Source: Planoprotostelium fungivorum
Taxonomy: Eukaryota; Evosea; Variosea; Cavosteliida; Cavosteliaceae
Reading direction: 5' to 3'
DNA: 64,000 nucleotides
NCBI GenBank assembly: GCA_003024175.1
Contig: MDYQ01000153.1
Span: forward strand, 1-64,000
Positions 10,949 through 23,378 of this stretch are shown piece by piece. Numbering within the stretch: position 1 is the first letter of the stretch; each line of letters starts with the position of its first letter. The notes beneath the pieces were generated by a model, which saw only the letters and a list, made by a program, of their open reading frames with translations, was not told where the DNA came from and ran no database searches. A program made the position numbers and the translations under genes.

Positions 10949-11826
10949 TCAAGCGCAGCACTTCTTGCTCTCCTTTCCTGCCTTGGGGAGACCACCGCCA
11001 CCGGCCGGCTTGACTTCTGGTGCTTTAGACACTCTCTCCTTGATCTGCTTTGTCATGAGGTTGAACGCCTCCTCTACATTCTCTGAGCTCTTGGCAGATG
11101 TCTCCAAGAAGGAGATGTTGATGGATTGTGCGTACTCTTTGGCTTCGTTCGTGTCGACAACCTGTTTGGAGGATGAGATGATTGTCATATGAGATGTCGG
11201 ATGGGTTCACCTTCTTCTCCAAGAGATCAGCCTTGTTACCGACGAGAAGACGGTTGACAGACTGGCAGGCGTAACGATCGATCTCGCCCAGCCATTGCTT
11301 TACATTGGTGAATGATACCTTGTCGGTCACATCGTACACGACGATGATACCATGAGCACCTCTGTAATAAGAAGAGGTGATGGTTCTGAAACGTTCTACG
11401 GGATGTGAGGGGGATTCTAGATGTGAGGGGGATTCTAAATGTGGGGGTGTTACCTTGTCCTGCAGTATCCCAGATTTGAAGTTTGACGGTCTTGTTGTCG
11501 ATGGTGAGAGTCTTGATTTTCTGCGGATGGATGAGAATTAAATCGGGCGCAGATGTAAAACGACTCACGAAATCCACTCCGATAGTAGAGATGTAAGAAT
11601 CTGTGTAGACGTTGTCTGCGAATCGGCTGTCTTCGATTAGAAGATGGCTAAGTGGTAATGCAATGGGAGCAACATGGATGAAAATCATATCAAGAGAACT
11701 CACAGGAGGAGAGAGGATTTACCCACACCAGAATCACCGATGAGGAGGAGTTTGAAGAGGAAATCGCTGAGACATAATGAGCAACATGGGCGTGATTCGT
11801 ACTCACTAGTCGTTGGCGTTTGCCAT
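10949..11826 (-). CDS. RAB1: Rab1/Ypt1-type small GTPase
   Basis: Rab1 controls ER-to-Golgi vesicle transport from membranes. The protein starts MANAND and is split by at least five introns. G1 is GDSGVGKS, switch I is TIGVDFKIKTL, and G3 is WDTAGQERFRTI. The stretch [18 protein letters not shown] is nearly identical to Rab1 in other eukaryotes. G4 is NKADL and G5 is ETSAKS. The C-terminus CCA carries two cysteines for geranylgeranylation. The Rab-family motifs are complete, so it should be functional. The assignment to Rab1 rather than Rab8/10 rests on these stretches by eye. Confidence 0.93.
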
Positions 11827-11991
11827 GTCTCTAAAGTATAAGAAGATGGTTTGTCTTGGTTCACCCAAGAAAAGGAGAATAATGGGAAATCGAACAGGAC
11901 CTTTCCACCGTCTACAAACACATACGCCAACCATGAAGCACACAACCTTTCTAACAAACACCAGCGGAATCATGCGGTCAGGGTGACCTAT

Positions 11992-13006
11992 TTATTGCTC
12001 TCTCCATTTCAGGTTCGTCGCGATCTTCTCCTCGATGGATCGGAGCAGGTGGGTTGATATACCATTTCCTGCGGACTCCAATGTTATCTTCCTAATGCTC
12101 GAATTGCTTCGCAATGCATCCAGGAGATGTTGAGCTCCACGATCAGTGATGCCACAATCTGCGTTCAAATCACATCACATCATCAACTTCGTACTCTATT
12201 CACTTGGGAGACTGAGGATTTCGAGTCTGGAGTTGAGAGATAACATTCTCGCAAAAACCAGAGCGGTTTCATCTTCCAATTGTTGTTCTGCATTGCATCA
12301 GACAATGCTATTTGAGAACACACCGTTTAGATAAAGTTGGCGGAGAGTCGAATTCATCTCTAAAACGGTGGCCAAGTCTTTGGCCCCTGCCTTGCCAATA
12401 CCATTGTCTGTGACGGTGTCAGCGAAGAGGAACGATGAAATGACCAAGCTCACTGTCGAGAATGAGAGCCGATAGTGTCTCATTCGTTTTCAAACTATCA
12501 GCGATAGCTGTGGCGCCCAGTGTGCCGACGTAACAACCTACATTCTATATTCCCTCCTTCTCTCAGGTTGCGGTGCTCACCTGAGATGTCCAAAACTTGC
12601 AGTTTCGTATTATATTGAAGCATCTCAGATATGTATAAGCCACCGTCGCTACCGATGGAGTTTCCTGATCTCATTTTCAGTGCTCTCATGTGATCCGCTT
12701 CAGATCACCTCTGAGTGAGAGGCGAAATACGTTTCCGTCGTATTTAAGAGCCTCCATAAGCACCTTGCATCCCATCGAGCCAAGATTCACATCTACATGA
12801 TCAGGTTTCAGAACGTAAATACATAACCCCACCACACAGATGCACTCACACCACAATTCGATCGTCCTCAATTGTCCCATCATGTCCATCATCCATCTCG
12901 ATAGCTTCGTACAGTCATCCAAAGTCATCCTCTCGTCGCCACCCAGGCGTAAATGTCTGATCTCTTTCGATAAGTGCTCGAGCTTGAAGCACCTGGCGTT
13001 GCTCAT
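11992..13006 (-). CDS. RI-type leucine-rich repeat protein
   Basis: The protein begins MSNARCFKLEHLSKEIRHL. Its repeats are of the ribonuclease-inhibitor type, about 28 residues each: GSMGCKVLMEALKYDGNVF, GSDGGLYISEMLQYNTKLQVL, LGATAIADSLKTNETL, GKAGAKDLATVLEMNSTL and DRGAQHLLDALRSNSSI. It ends NLKWREQ. Such repeats occur in RanGAP and NLR proteins, but I see no NACHT domain, GAP arginine motif or signal peptide. It is best called a cytosolic scaffold of unknown partner. Confidence 0.72.
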
Positions 13007-13050
13007 GGACTAATTTTATAATGACACGCATTTTTTTCTTGCTGACGGGT

Positions 13051-16000
13051 TCAACTCTTTATTTTCAAGCTCTCTCCTTCAAAGTTTCTCTTATGCTTGG
13101 CAGCGGCGACAGCTTTCGTTGGTTTGCAGTTCTTACGAGTATCTTCCCAGCAGATGACCGATAGAGGTCGATATTGGATCCTCATGCGAATACTGTCCAA
13201 AGTGATGTCTTCCTCCATCAACTGTTCGTGTCGGTGATGATGGTGATGTGATGGAACTCACCATCAGCTCGGCTTCCTCCTTCCTCTTCGCTTCGAGTTG
13301 ATCTTCAGGGCTCCCCTCCTGATGACGTCACGATTCGTCATCGATGTGAAACTCACCAGCTCCATCTCTTGTGTCGACTTGTCCTGCTCATCACCGCTGT
13401 CACTCAAGCTACGCTTCTTGTAAGCACACAGGGCCTGCATCACGATCATCATCAAGCTCATCGTCATCCATCATGGACGATCGCGATCATCTCCGTGATC
13501 ATCACGATGCACTCACGAGACTGTTGACAAGGCTCGAAGAGGTAGAGCTGTAATACTTTGACGCAGACCTCTTGAAGATAGGGAGGGTGTTCGTGTTCTC
13601 CACGAAAGCCATGGAGATCTCATTGGGTTGTACGTCGTTCCTGTGTGCGATTTCTCTGCGGACGTCGGCCAATTTGGCCTCTAACGGCAGCACTACGATG
13701 GCAGGCTCGGTACACTGCATCTGAGCTCCGTCCCAGGAGATGAACTGGACGATCTATTTTCCGTCAATTTCCACCGTCTACAACGCTGTAGATGTACCTG
13801 AAAGTAGACGAGATTCTCTTCGGTGTATGCGGAATTGTACTGAGAGGGTACGTAATCGAAGCGTAAGAGGGTGTTGGTGTTGATGAACAGATTGGACAAT
13901 ACGTCGGAGTTACGCTCGTATACGTCTTCCACCGAGTGGTGTTGGCTCGAGCTGTGTCGGCTGACCAGGAGATTTTCCGGTGAAATTCCGACCACGGCGG
14001 CGGCGGCCCGTCTCAACTCGAGAACAGTTTGGGACTTGTTGATTTTCAACTTGAAATTTTTGGCGGGCTCGCTCTTCTCGTTGTAGTAGACGGATGTCAA
14101 ATTCATGTCTCCGGGCTCAAAATATTCGGCCGTCTCCAACAGCTCCATGATCAGCTCTGGCTTGCGGAATTTTCCTTCCAAACGTCCCTGGAAATTCTCA
14201 GAATTTTCTCACGATTTTCGGAGAATTTTCACCTTGACGTTGTCTTCGTTCAGCTCGACCAACTTTTCTTCGTAATAAGCGTATTCCTTTACGAATAAAC
14301 CTGTGAAGATGAATAAATCTCCTCCAACTACGAGCCACTCACGGATCTGGTGAGGTAGAGGTACCACTGTTTCACCCACGGCCTTCTGAATCAATTGTTT
14401 GAGACGGAGGACAGACGCATCCTTCCATATCAGGAAGTCCTCTATCTCGATCCTCCTCTTACTCCAATCATTGACCGGCGTTGCTTCGTCTACAACGCGT
14501 TAGAAAAAATTCCCGCCAAACGGAACGATTCGAATTTCAGATACCTTCCTCGGGGGTGAGCGGTTGAGGTCTCCTCTTGGAAAAGGAAGAAGAAGATTCT
14601 TCTAGCGTCGCGTAGATTTCGTTCAGTTTGTCGTTGTAGAATCTCTCCACGTCAGACTTCCATTCGGACAGTGGCTGAGTCGCAATCTCAACGTGAAGTA
14701 TGTCTCCCGTGATCAATCTGCTCTTCGTATCAATCTACATCGTTGTAGATTCAATAAAAACACGTATATCAGAAGGAAATGAATTGATAAATATGTAATA
14801 CACACTACGCGGAAACTATTCCTGCGTGACACATCACACCAAAATCATTCACTTTGATGAAAGGATGGACGATATTCATCCAACTCACTTGTAAGAAGAC
14901 AAGTCCATGTCTGGATTTGTCATGAGGTGTCTCACTTTCTCCGTCTCTTCTTCAGTGACCATGACTAGATTGGGATCGACGTCGCCTAGATACTGCTGGG
15001 ACAAATACTCTCTCAATTCCGATAATTTCATGTTGGCCGGTAGAGATAGATCGGCCAGAGTCGACGGTCTTTCTTCTGCGGGATTCCACACGCGAAGCGA
15101 TAGGAATCGCATCTGCGAATGTCAGTCGGGATCCCGATGAAATTTCGAGTTACGTCGTCGGGGGTGGAAGACAGATCGGATTCGATGGATGGATCGCCGC
15201 TCTCTTCTAAATAAACGAAATTCTTCTTGTCGAGTTGTAGATCGTACAATTTCTTCCTGTTTTTTTCTCGTCAGCAACGGTTCCTGATGGCTCGTGGATA
15301 GCTCACGCGTCGTCTGACGTCTGATAGACCTCTTTGGATGGTCTCCTCGTTGCGTTTTTTCGTCCCACCATTCTCCTTATGCGGTAGAAAGGCTTGCCTC
15401 CCTTCTCTTCGGCCAGAATTTTCATCAACTTTTCGCGGAGTTCGCCGAATTTGGCGTTACGATCGAGACGGATCTTCCCGCCATAAGTCGACGTTTGAAT
15501 TTCGAACGTACCTCGATGGCGGGCTTTTCGATGACGCTCCTGTACACAGTGATGCGGATCGTGTTCTCTTCTTCTTCCTTCTCTCTCTTCACCCTCTCTT
15601 GTTCTTCTGCTTCTCTCTCGATGTAGTTGACCAATGGAATCGGAATCTAGGAATGTCATTCGGAATCCGGACGACTACAACGAGCCACCTCTTCGCGGGT
15701 GATGGAGTCGCAAATAAATGAGACCGGGGTGGAAGCTTTCGTGTCTTCCATCTTGACACCTTCTCTCTGTCGGTACACAAGCATGTACGGCGTCGTAGAC
15801 TGAAATTTCGATCAGTTTTCTGCGAGATTTCACACTCACTCGGCCGTAGTTAGACATCCAAGAGGGTCTGTTGCCGCTGGAGGGTGCGTTGAGCCATTGG
15901 CTGTCAGAAATGTCGTGATCTGACACGAACGTAACCGTTTCATCGTTGAATTTGTACCACCTAGTAGCAGCTTCAGCTGTGTCTCGTCCGGAAAAATGCG

Positions 16001-18139
16001 GAAGAACTCACTTTGCATCGGCGAAATTCTTGATGTACACGTAATAGTGACCGTAACCAGCGTTACCCGAGTGGACCAATATGGCGAACAGCTCGTACGT
16101 ATTCTGACGAAATATCGGTGAAATTTCGCGGAGATTTCGTCACCTCCTCCCTGCGTGGTACTTCGGGTGAGGTAGCGAGATCGCTGGCCTCGGATCCTTC
16201 TGGTCTCGGACTTTTCATCGAGTTTTCATCTTCCGGGGTGAGAACGTAATCGGACATGTCTAAATACGGCGGAAATTTCACGTCATCGTCTAATTTGACG
16301 CGAGTGTCGCTGTTCCAATCGTATTCGAACCTACACCACGTCATCACCTCCACGCGTGAGACCTCTCACCTCTTCAATTGGATGTTTAGGATCTTAGGTA
16401 GAGTCTTAAAGACAGTGCTCTTGATGGCCTTCTGCTTGCTGGCGCACTTGTCGCAGTGATAAGCGTTCTCTTCTTCTAATGTCTCCTCTTCTGTGAATTC
16501 ATCTAATGATTCTCGGACGTCCTGATTTTGTTTCAATTTCGACGCGGCGCGTTGTGGTTTGACACCTTCTTGCCCTTTACAACGAGGGAAATATCGTAGA
16601 ATTCTTCTTCTCGCTTGGAGATCCTCTTGCAGGTCGTGCATTTGATCATGTTGACCATCATGCCTCTGTACAGACCGGCGATGGTGGCTGCGTAAACCTT
16701 AAACCCCATTGTACACTCGATCAGTACTCACGGCTGTTTTCCTTGATGTTTCCCTTCATCTTGTCTTCGAGTCTGTCACACAAAATGCGATTCAATTCTT
16801 GTACGTCGTGCTGGACGAAATTGTCCGAACTACAACGAGTCAGTGAACGATTTCGAATCGGCGCGTTGTAGACGAACCTGTCCCAGCCGAAGCTACGGGT
16901 GAGGCCACTGGTGGACACGGGCTCGCTCTTAGACGTCTGCATTCTGGCGAAAAGCATCTGCATCTGTAGGATGATGTCTTCGCTCGCTTCACTACCCTTC
17001 CTCTCCAGCTGTACGGCGTGTCAGTTTTGGCGGGAAAGAATAAAATGAAATAAAATATCGACCTGACGCAGGAGTCTGTCCCATGGCCTCTCGAACATGT
17101 AGATCATTCTGCGAAATTCCGGGGTCATGTAGCTGTCTCGAGTGAGAAATAAAATAGAATAAAAGATAGATGTTCGACGTCTCACAGTGATTGGATGAGC
17201 GAGTTGAGGTAACAAGTCGCTCCCTGATTCTGGATGCCAATCAACCCAGGGGGGAGTGGTTTCGGCACGTTGTAGTTCGTCGACGTCGTATAGAACGTCG
17301 ACTCATCGCTGCTCGAACTCCGAGTCAGCCCTCCGCTGCCTTGGTTGACTGCTGCCACCGTGTCATCATCATCATCATCATCATCATGATCTCACCGTCC
17401 CATCGACCACTACCTCCTGAAGAGGAAGCCCAAGACTGTCCGCTGAAAGGTCTCGAGTTGTGCAGATTCTCTGAATCATCACCATCACTGCTGCTGCACA
17501 CGGTCAGAAACGGATGAGACGAGGGGACTCGCCTGTCTTCGGTGTGGGTGTTGAAGATGAAGCATTGTAGATTGTCATTGACGTTGAGCTGTTTGAGTTG
17601 GACTCGATCGTCCGTGGTGAGCTCGTTTGTTCCGTCCAATGAGAACTGATGGAAGGTGAGATGACGTCGATGTGATGGGGTCACCCTCAGACAGTGATCT
17701 GTGGGGTTCTTGTTGTATTTGCGGAGGATCTGCGTTCGAAGATCTGACCAAGTGAGATTGGCTGGATACTGCTCGGTGACGATGTTCTGTGAGTTTCGTT
17801 TGTTACGTGAAGAGAGAGCAGGTGATGATTACCTCATGTTCAGTTTGGGTGCGGTCATTGATGGTAACGGAAATCTCTCGGTCATAATTGTTCTCTTCGT
17901 CCGTAGCTCCCAATTCCATATCTCTCCTGTGTTCGTCTTCGTCTATATCCGAAGCATCATCCGGGGCCTGGATGATGTAAATCGATATGACAAGAGTAAA
18001 CAACAAAATGAACTGACTTGTCCTTCCGTGCTGATTGCACTATTATCGCTGGCGTATTGCTGCTCATCCAAAGTCTTTAAGGATGACTCAGACGAAACGT
18101 CCGGGGTTACAAAAGACTCACCTCTCTTCTCAGGCTCAT
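13051..18139 (-). CDS. Ubiquitin-specific protease, USP47/USP7-like
   Basis: A large cysteine protease that removes ubiquitin from proteins. The short first exon gives MSLRRE, followed by an acidic N-terminus and a ubiquitin-like segment. The Cys box is GIQNQGATCYLNSLIQSLY and the next motif is RSFGWDSDNFVQHDVQEL. A zinc ribbon is visible as CTTC and CDKC. The His box is LVHSGNAGYGHYYVYIK and the Asn/Asp part is KWYKFNDETV. A long C-terminal half contains several ubiquitin-like folds and ends in a Lys-rich tail (LKIKS). The order of motifs and very long tail fit USP47 better than USP7, because I see no N-terminal MATH domain. More than 15 short introns interrupt the gene. All catalytic residues are present. 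Confidence 0.85.
13778..13791. repeat. Example of the CTACAACGYTGTAG intron palindrome
   Basis: The 14-base palindrome-like word recurs in introns of the Lgl/tomosyn gene (about 1799, 3207 and 3459) and of the USP gene (here, with imperfect forms near 14489, 14734, 16829 and 16863). In the plus-strand gene it sits at the acceptor, with its last TAG serving as the splice AG. Confidence 0.5.
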
Positions 18140-18984
18140 CTTATGTGTATCGAATGAATCGTACCTGTGCACAATCGATCAGATTTGTTTATGTATGAGG
18201 TAGATTCGGTACCTCTTTGCGGGGAGAAGAGATGTTTATGATCGAGACTGACGCACAAACGGATAAAGATGTAGATGAGTTGTTCTGCTCCTCTTGAAAA
18301 ATGGTTTTGCTTCTCCCTTCCAACACGTTCGGTGAACAATTCCGACTTTTTTTATTTCGTTTTATTCTTTGCACACGTGTGGGCTGACGTTTCCGGCCGC
18401 TCGTGCAGAGGTCTCATGCTCTATATCCCTCCTCTCATTCCTGGTGGCTCATCGCCACATCATCGTCGTCAATCGATCAAGAGGTCATGGGACGGATGAT
18501 GTGTTCATCGTACGGGACAATACACCCACCCGTGCGGGTCGATTGAAGACACCCAACCGTGGGATATTACACGCAAGGCGGTTTCATTACAGCCTCCGCG
18601 ATCTCTTGCTGCGAACCTGGACCTCCCCTTTGAGAACTCCTGCAACTGTTTGCGTTACCCTGACATCCTTATCTCTAAATCCGGTGGATTTCCCCTTTTC
18701 TAGGAATGGAGATATTCAGCTGTCATCGCCAGTACTCCCTTCCATACGGCTTGAAGGACCTTACACCACTTATATCGATCGCAATTTCTCTCGTCGCTAT
18801 AAACTTCTCAGCTCTACGCAGTTCTCTCTCTTTCTCTTCCTCTCCTCGATCACGCACGTTGCCGTCTTACGATGTGATCACGTAGACGAGGAGAGAGTCA
18901 CGCGAGAGACGAGGCCTCCTCTCTAGTGTCAGCTCTCTATCGGAAGCTTCCTCTCCTTGCTCTCCCTGCACACAGGGAAACAAG
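18140..18984. other. Divergent intergenic region with a weak ORF
   Basis: This lies between the start of the USP gene and the next plus-strand gene. A 185-codon plus-strand frame (18369-18926) starts MHTCGLTFPAARAEV. It has no recognisable domain and its composition looks arbitrary. Probably promoters and leaders for both genes. Confidence 0.35.
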
Positions 18985-19780
18985 ATGGACGATGTGAATG
19001 CGATTTCGACACGGTGCCCGAAAAAGGGCCTTCATTTCCCTATCTTACCGTCAAAATGCGTAAAATCAAACGAGACAGTCCCTGGGCGTCTCAGTTCTCT
19101 CAAGTCACCCACCTTCAAAGGTAATTATCACACCCCCACACCAAAGCATGATGGAAGCCGCAGCCGTCTCGAATATCGGAAAGACCGAATTAAAGAAGGA
19201 GAACAAGGACAAACCACAGAAGAGAAAGGTTCGCAGACTTTCTCATGTCTTTCTAAAATGCAAATGCAGTGGACGAACGCAGAGAAAGGGTTCGAAGTCT
19301 GCGGGCATGCGAACAAATTTAGAAGACCATGCCAGAGGGTCGGAGTGTGTCCCTTCCACCATGTTTCTGGAGAGAGGTCAAAGCGTACAAAGGTCAAACA
19401 CGTTCAAGAAGGATCAGCATCTCATTCTCCCATCCACATCGAGGTAAGAAGTTGTACTCTTAAAGTTATGGAGGATATATTATGCTCACCTCCGATAGAA
19501 GAAAGAGCCGACGCTCAACACGATGACTCCAACGGAGGACACAGACGAAGACGTTGAGGAATGGAACCGGAGCGACTCATACACCAGCGATCCGGAACAT
19601 CCGAACGTGGCTCAATCGCCCATCCATTCCGATGAGAGATTGACTCTGACCGTGAGAGGAACTTGGATGGACATGTTGATCTCGCCCCTAAGTCTGCCTG
19701 CGGAAGACAACTGGCTCAACACCGAAGCGGAGTGGCAGTTCATCAATACCAGCCAGACTTTATTTTCGTGCACTATTTGA
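18985..19780 (+). CDS. Unknown protein with a CGHxN...CPFH Cys/His motif
   Basis: The first exon starts MDDVNAISTRCPKKGLHF. It contains FEVCGHANKFRRPCQRVG followed by VCPFHH, a compact Cys/His arrangement that looks like a small metal-binding module. I recall similar CGH-N-G-PC-G-CPFH motifs in protist and plant proteins, but know no function. One intron (donor after HIE, acceptor near 19498) leads to an acidic second exon with MTPTEDTDEDVEEWNRSD, ending TLFSCTI. A downstream ATG at 19148/19151 in another frame is possible but would lose the Cys/His motif. Function unknown. Confidence 0.55.
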
Positions 19781-19964
19781 CACCACAGAAGGGCTCTGTG
19801 ATAAATATTTGTATGATATTGGACGTCCTCTATTCTCTCTTGTTTTCGATCGTGTACGTGCTTCAGAGTCTATCATTGGCAGGTTGTTATATGACATCAT
19901 TAAAACAAATGAAAACGATTTATCACGAAATTTCGACCGTCACGCATCATCAGACACACGCATC

Positions 19965-20921
19965 ATGTCTCTTCTCCTATTCGGTCGTGCCAACCTGTGT
20001 AACACATTTCGTGTATCCACTTTGAGGAAACCATTGTTGAGCTTCAGACCTTCGACCGGCCGATGCATTTTGAATGAGCTGATACCACCACGACCTCATT
20101 TTCAGCCTGAGTTGAGTCGAGGTATCATCACCACGATATTCACGGAATCACCTCTGAAGAAGAAGCTGCCCAAGTTTAGAAGATTACCCAGCCGCAACCC
20201 AAAGCGAGACAAGCTCGGCACCTGGGTCTTGGCCGTCGTGAGTCCGACCGCATCATCTCCTCGTTGATGATTTCCAGCTCCTGGTTGTATGCATGTGCAC
20301 CTACGGTCTCTGGTACGGAGATCTCCTTCGCGATCTCATCCATGATTTCCGAATGGGAAGGAAATCGCTGTCTTGGCCGTCGACTGAGGGTAAGAAATGA
20401 ACATCATGTCGTCCATCGTCACGTGATTCTGTCCACGTCATTTAAGATCTCCCAGGCATGATCGAAAAGAGCTCGACTTCGTTGAGAAGGCTTCCAACTG
20501 GCTCAGGTACCAAAAAGATGTGGGCGCTAGACGTCGAATACTCTTACAAGGTGCGATCACATTCAACGCATCTTAAATTGAATCTTCACAGGTCAACGGT
20601 GAATGGTTCAGAGGCAAGAAGATCAGATTCGCCGAGGATTTCACCACCGAGGAGGACGCGAGATCTCAGGTGGATTTCGAGTTACGTACGATGACATCAT
20701 AACACGTATAGGCCAAGAACTTGAGAGTGGGCACAGATGTGATCGTCTACTACGACCCCGCCGAGCCAAAGACTTGTGTCTTGGAGAGAGGATCACAAAA
20801 GCAGACGCCACTGATTGCCATGTCTGTGTCAGGTGTCGCCGTTGCCCTCTTCACGATCTCCCTTCTCTTCAGACGTCCCCGACTGACGAACGCCAAGAAG
20901 AACGGTGTAATCAAACGATAA
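19965..20921 (+). CDS. DUF3592-like membrane protein
   Basis: The proposed start is MSLLLFGRANLCN at 19965. A first hydrophobic segment, WVLAVLLVVCMCTYGLWYG, is created by splicing. A beta-rich extramembrane domain follows with WPSTEGMIEKSS and DVEYSYKVNGEWFRGKKI, then AKNLRVGTDVIVYYDP. A second hydrophobic segment, PLIAMSVSGVAVALFTISL, precedes a basic tail RPRLTNAKKNGVIKR. The pattern of a domain with YxYxVNGxxxxG and VxVxYDP between two membrane spans is that of DUF3592. No enzymatic function is known for the family. The first exon and its ATG are the least certain part. Confidence 0.65.
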
Positions 20922-21071
20922 ATGTCATTTGTCATCCTGAACAAATCTCTTGTGCTGTGTATGAAACCACTCGCAGCATCTTCTGATGGTGAATAATGGT
21001 CACACTCGATCGATACGATGATGGACCACTGTCGCCATATGCGTAAGGATGGATATAGATAACGATTCGTT

Positions 21072-22732
21072 TTACAATCGGGAGATGAAGACATTAGCTC
21101 CATCCCAGATGATGGCCACTCTACCTGCGAGCAGATCGGAACACTTGTCCGCGATGGTCTGCTTGCTTCTTCCACAGAGTGAAGATAGAGAAGAGTGGAG
21201 AGTCTTCTCGATCGATGAACAAAACGATCCGTCCGTGCAAGCCCCAATCAGCCATAGACAGATGTGGACGTGCTCCTGCTGAACCGACTCCATGATGCTC
21301 TTGACGCGTTCGAGTCAGGAGATGTCTTCAGACATATCTACTCTTTACCCCCGACCATCCGGCGTACGTATCTCTCGTGTGGGATAGAGCTTGCTTCTTG
21401 GCCAATTCCGCCCAGCCTTCGCAGCCTCGATCATAGTCAAAGTTGCAGACGGCGACGTAGGTGACAGCTTTCCCCTTCGAATCGTCTGGACGGAGGATGT
21501 GGATAGTGAGGACATGTGGTTGAGAGGTGTCGAACACAATTTGGAGCGAGTGTAATGTATCACCCCGGCAGACCATGAAGACAAAGGAGTTGGTCTCCAT
21601 ACTGCCACCAGACGGAAACATCCTCTTCTTTCTACCGTTCATCGAGCAAACCATACACGCTCAACAGAGCGTCATGAATGAGGTCGCTTCAGATGTGGAA
21701 GCCTCCAAAGTGGCAAAGAAATACATGTCTCTCGTCTGCTGTTTCACTTCATTTGTGGAAAGAGGTTGAAGATTTGTCACAGACACAGACGCTCCGGCCC
21801 AGACTTCTTGGTATGTGTGAGAGATCGGGATATTAGGAAGACTGAGAGAGAATGCGATAGATGATCATCTTAATGATCTCATCAATGATCATTGTGAAAA
21901 AGAAGAAGAAACGAAGTGTGGATGCACAATTTACTCTTCAAGAAATGCATCAGCTTGTTGGATATACTCCAAATACTGGAGCTGCCTGACGCCCAGGTGC
22001 GATTCCATCTTGAACCAGTTTCCACTGGTGAACATGACGACCACACAGTTCCGGTTGTTGTGGTTGCGGAACAGGACATAGGTTCTGATGTCCAACTTGA
22101 TCTCAAAATTTGCGGTTCTATACATGCTCAATGGCTGTTGCTGGCTGAAAGTAGTGGCTATGATGGTGTCCAGCCCGTCTGCATCTTGTGGGTCGTAGAT
22201 GTCCGTTGACTCCCCAGAAGTTCAGTCGAGCCCGATGGTCTGTTTCTCTTCGGTCCAGAATGACGAGCAGGCGGACCAGGTTTCCTCTCGTGGCGAACAG
22301 CTTGCTGTTTCTCTTCCGGTACTCTCTGACCCTAGAGGGAAGCTGTTTTATCTGCATGTCTATGTTGCGGACGCCACGAGTATCTCCAAGCAGCTGAAGC
22401 TCCTTCTGCTTTCGCTCTAAACGAGCTCTCTCGTCTCGGAGTTTGAAATGGGGTCCTAGAAGTTGTTCGATGGGCTCGTCGATGAAGTGCATGGTGTCGT
22501 GAAATGGCTTCTGGAGAAAGTCCAGGTACTTCTGGATTTACCTCCAATTGTGATATTGAGGGAAAACTCTTGATCGATCTGGGTGTCATTCTCGTTCGAA
22601 TGCTACGGAGGCGAAGAAGCGGGCTTTCTTGCAGTTCAAACTCGGGTTCGGCGGGAAAACTTTCAAATTCAAATATCCCAACTGACTCGATCAACGAACG
22701 TTTACCCAAGTCAAAGCCAGGCGAATAGTCCA
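21072..22732 (-). CDS. Unrecognised multi-exon protein
   Basis: I do not recognise this protein. Likely exons, from the start: MDYSPGFDLGKRSLIESVG; a segment with KYLDFLQKPFHDTMHFIDEP leading into a charged helix (RARLERKQKELQLL); a segment IYDPQDADGLDTIIATTFS joined to KLDIRTYVLFRNHNNRN and an amphipathic stretch ending ADAFLEE; a segment with SFVFMVCRGDTLHSLQIVF; and a C-terminal exon with HVHICLWLIGACTDGSF ending NVFISRL. There is no signal peptide or transmembrane span that I can see. Continuous coding frames across plausible GT-AG introns support a real gene, but exon joins are approximate. Confidence 0.5.
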
Positions 22733-23175
22733 AAATACTCAGAATTCAATTTTAGAGGCCTCTTTCAGACAATTTGATGTGAGACAAATCGATGCATAAA
22801 GCGAGCATCTTCCATCCTTCTGTATTTCTTCTCGTAGGCAGGAATGGGTATTTGAGTATCGCATTTCATCCAATACTCACTCATTTTGGATGATACTCAC
22901 TCACGAATACTCATTTCAGGTATGATATGTTACGTTTATTAATTCTATAGCATGCAACACCTGTCGCATCACATCGTGTGGTGAACAATCACGCACGACC
23001 TACCTTCACTGATGCTGTCCCCGATGCCTCTTCCTCACTCAGGTGGGATGCCATCTCATCGCATGTGCGATGATCACAGTTATGAGGATTTGAGTATACT
23101 ATCCTCGGCATACTCAAATACTCAATTGACAGGGGGTCACTCACTCACTCAGATACCCATTCATACTCGTAGGCA
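22733..23175. repeat. Cluster of ATACTCA motifs upstream of U6
   Basis: The heptamer ATACTCA or its complement occurs about eight times in 440 bases (near 22733, 22853, 22869, 22892, 22906, 23090, 23108 and 23117, with a partial near 23160). There is no convincing gene: a 63-codon plus-strand frame at 23012 has no known domain. The cluster lies between the preceding gene and the U6 snRNA. Confidence 0.45.
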
Positions 23176-23269
23176 CTCTGCACCACCAGTTTTTCATTAT
23201 TAAACCTCTCCGGAAACCATAATATTTGCGTTGACCAAAAAAAAAAGGTCGACCCCGATGAAATGCAAA

Positions 23270-23299
23270 TGCCTTTCGGACCGGGAAACCGGCATCCGT

Positions 23300-23331
<32 letters not shown>

Positions 23332-23378
23332 GGCCCCTGCGCAAGGATGACACGCAAAATCGAGAAGTACCAAATTTT
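23270..23378 (+). ncRNA. U6 spliceosomal snRNA
   Basis: The core sequence AAAATTGGAACGATACAGAG, then AAGATTAGCATGGCCCCTGC, then GCAAGGATGACACGC is the highly conserved U6 body including the ACAGAG box (5' splice site pairing) and the AGC triad. A run of six T at 23375-23380 is a polymerase III stop. Upstream is a GC-rich hairpin (CCGGGAAACCGG) that may be the 5' stem-loop, and an A10 tract flanked by GTTGACC and GGTCGAC. The exact 5' end is uncertain. No intron interrupts the core. Confidence 0.93.

Noticed and set aside
18369-18926. 185-codon plus-strand frame as a gene
   Set aside because: No domain, no typical intron pattern, and arbitrary residue composition. It lies in a divergent promoter region.
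23262-23269. ATGCAAAT octamer as a U6 distal enhancer
   Set aside because: It overlaps the probable transcript start rather than lying some 200 bases upstream, and a single octamer is weak evidence.
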